Below are positions 14,140 through 14,361 of a DNA stretch of 14,361 nucleotides, piece after piece (the stretch's first letter is position 1; every line of letters begins with the position of its first letter). Origin of the DNA: DASQGA01 sp038209555 (GTDB lineage: Bacteria; Actinomycetota; Thermoleophilia; Gaiellales; Gaiellaceae); NCBI GenBank assembly GCA_038209555.1, contig JBBQXP010000075.1:1-14361 (forward strand), given 5' to 3'. The translations under genes and the position numbers were made by a program. The notes beneath the pieces were generated by a model. The model searched no databases and had not been told where the DNA came from. It saw nothing but the letters and a program-made list of their open reading frames with translations.

Positions 14140-14361
14140 CTAGCCGGGCTGGGGAACTCGGGTGACGAGAGCGGCTTCGAGGAGGCGCGAGCTCGCAGGC
14201 CGCGCGACTCGAGCCATGAGCGAAAAGGCGAAGACAAAGGCGCCCACGGCGAGCGCCAGATCAGCCCGGAAGCTGCCGCCGGTGGGTGCCTGCCCGTTGA
14301 ACGTGAAGCCGAGGCGGCTCGGAACCGGGGGCGCGGACGGCGATGGGATCTGCAGCGGCCA
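14140..14361 (-). CDS. C-terminal end of an unidentified membrane-anchored protein
   Basis: An open frame enters from the right edge of the window and ends at TAG 14140-14142, giving 73 visible residues. The first part is rich in Pro and Ser (PSPSAPPVPSR), then GFTFNGQAPTGGSF leads to a hydrophobic segment of about 19 residues (LALAVGAFVFAFSLMARV), followed by a basic tail of about 26 residues ending in VPQPG. This would place the Pro-rich part outside and the tail in the cytoplasm. I do not recognise the family. Its stop lies 80 bases before the GTG of the GGDEF-like gene on the same strand, so it may belong to the same transcription unit. The shape and composition look like real coding sequence, but with only the end visible the call is tentative. 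Confidence 0.55.
   Translation of the reverse strand, partial: WPLQIPSPSAPPVPSRLGFTFNGQAPTGGSFRADLALAVGAFVFAFSLMARVARPASSRLLEAALVTRVPQPG

Noticed and set aside
14240..14361. Sortase-type anchor in the partial gene at the right edge (APTGG before a hydrophobic segment)
   Set aside because: It does not fit LPxTG, and the tail after the hydrophobic segment is much longer than in sortase substrates.

Overview
The window is GC-rich coding DNA with no tRNA, rRNA, CRISPR array or insertion sequence that I can see. The very high GC content, the frequent GTG starts, the exported RTX-repeat and PKD/DNRLRE surface proteins, and the mix of polysaccharide genes suggest a soil-type actinobacterium. The class Thermoleophilia (Solirubrobacterales or Gaiellales) is my best guess, but this is inference; no marker gene is present.

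Layout. At the left end (1-726, + strand) is the C-terminal part of a PKD plus DNRLRE surface protein. After a 118-base gap comes a + strand Wzx/MOP-family polysaccharide flippase (845-2401). Everything to the right is on the - strand. Read in the direction of transcription, from high to low coordinates, it runs: the end of an unidentified protein with one membrane segment (14361-14140); a degenerate GGDEF-domain protein (14059-13289); a short undecaprenyl-phosphate sugar phosphotransferase (13267-12656); an NTP_transf_5-like nucleotidyltransferase (12659-11601); an HPr-kinase-like P-loop kinase (11632-10421); a methyltransferase-like/APH-kinase fusion (10437-8773); a thymidylate-kinase-like kinase (8791-8075); an ATP-grasp ligase (8071-6836); a NodB-type polysaccharide deacetylase (6846-5833). 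After a 121-base gap come a secreted beta-propeller-like protein with RTX repeats (5711-3828) and a Wzz/BY-kinase-like protein (3734-2385), whose stop codon overlaps the end of the convergent flippase gene.

How the genes may work together. The sugar phosphotransferase would start a lipid-linked glycan, the flippase would move it across the membrane, and the Wzz-like protein would set chain length. This is a Wzx/Wzy-type exopolysaccharide or cell-surface glycan locus. Glycosyltransferases and the polymerase are not in the window and are probably beyond the right edge. From the phosphotransferase to the deacetylase, seven genes are joined by short overlaps or a 3-base gap. The five between them (nucleotidyltransferase, HprK-like kinase, MT-APH fusion, TMK-like kinase, ATP-grasp) look like a tailoring cassette that may add phosphorylated or amide-linked groups to the glycan or to a carrier. 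I know of no described pathway with this exact set, and it is the best candidate here for something new.

A second theme is lost catalytic motifs. The Wzz-like protein has a BY-kinase fold without Walker A, the GGDEF-like protein has DEDEF in place of GGDEF, and the nucleotidyltransferase carries a C-terminal stretch that resembles a P-loop kinase start without its lysine. The locus may use pseudo-enzymes as regulatory or scaffold parts.
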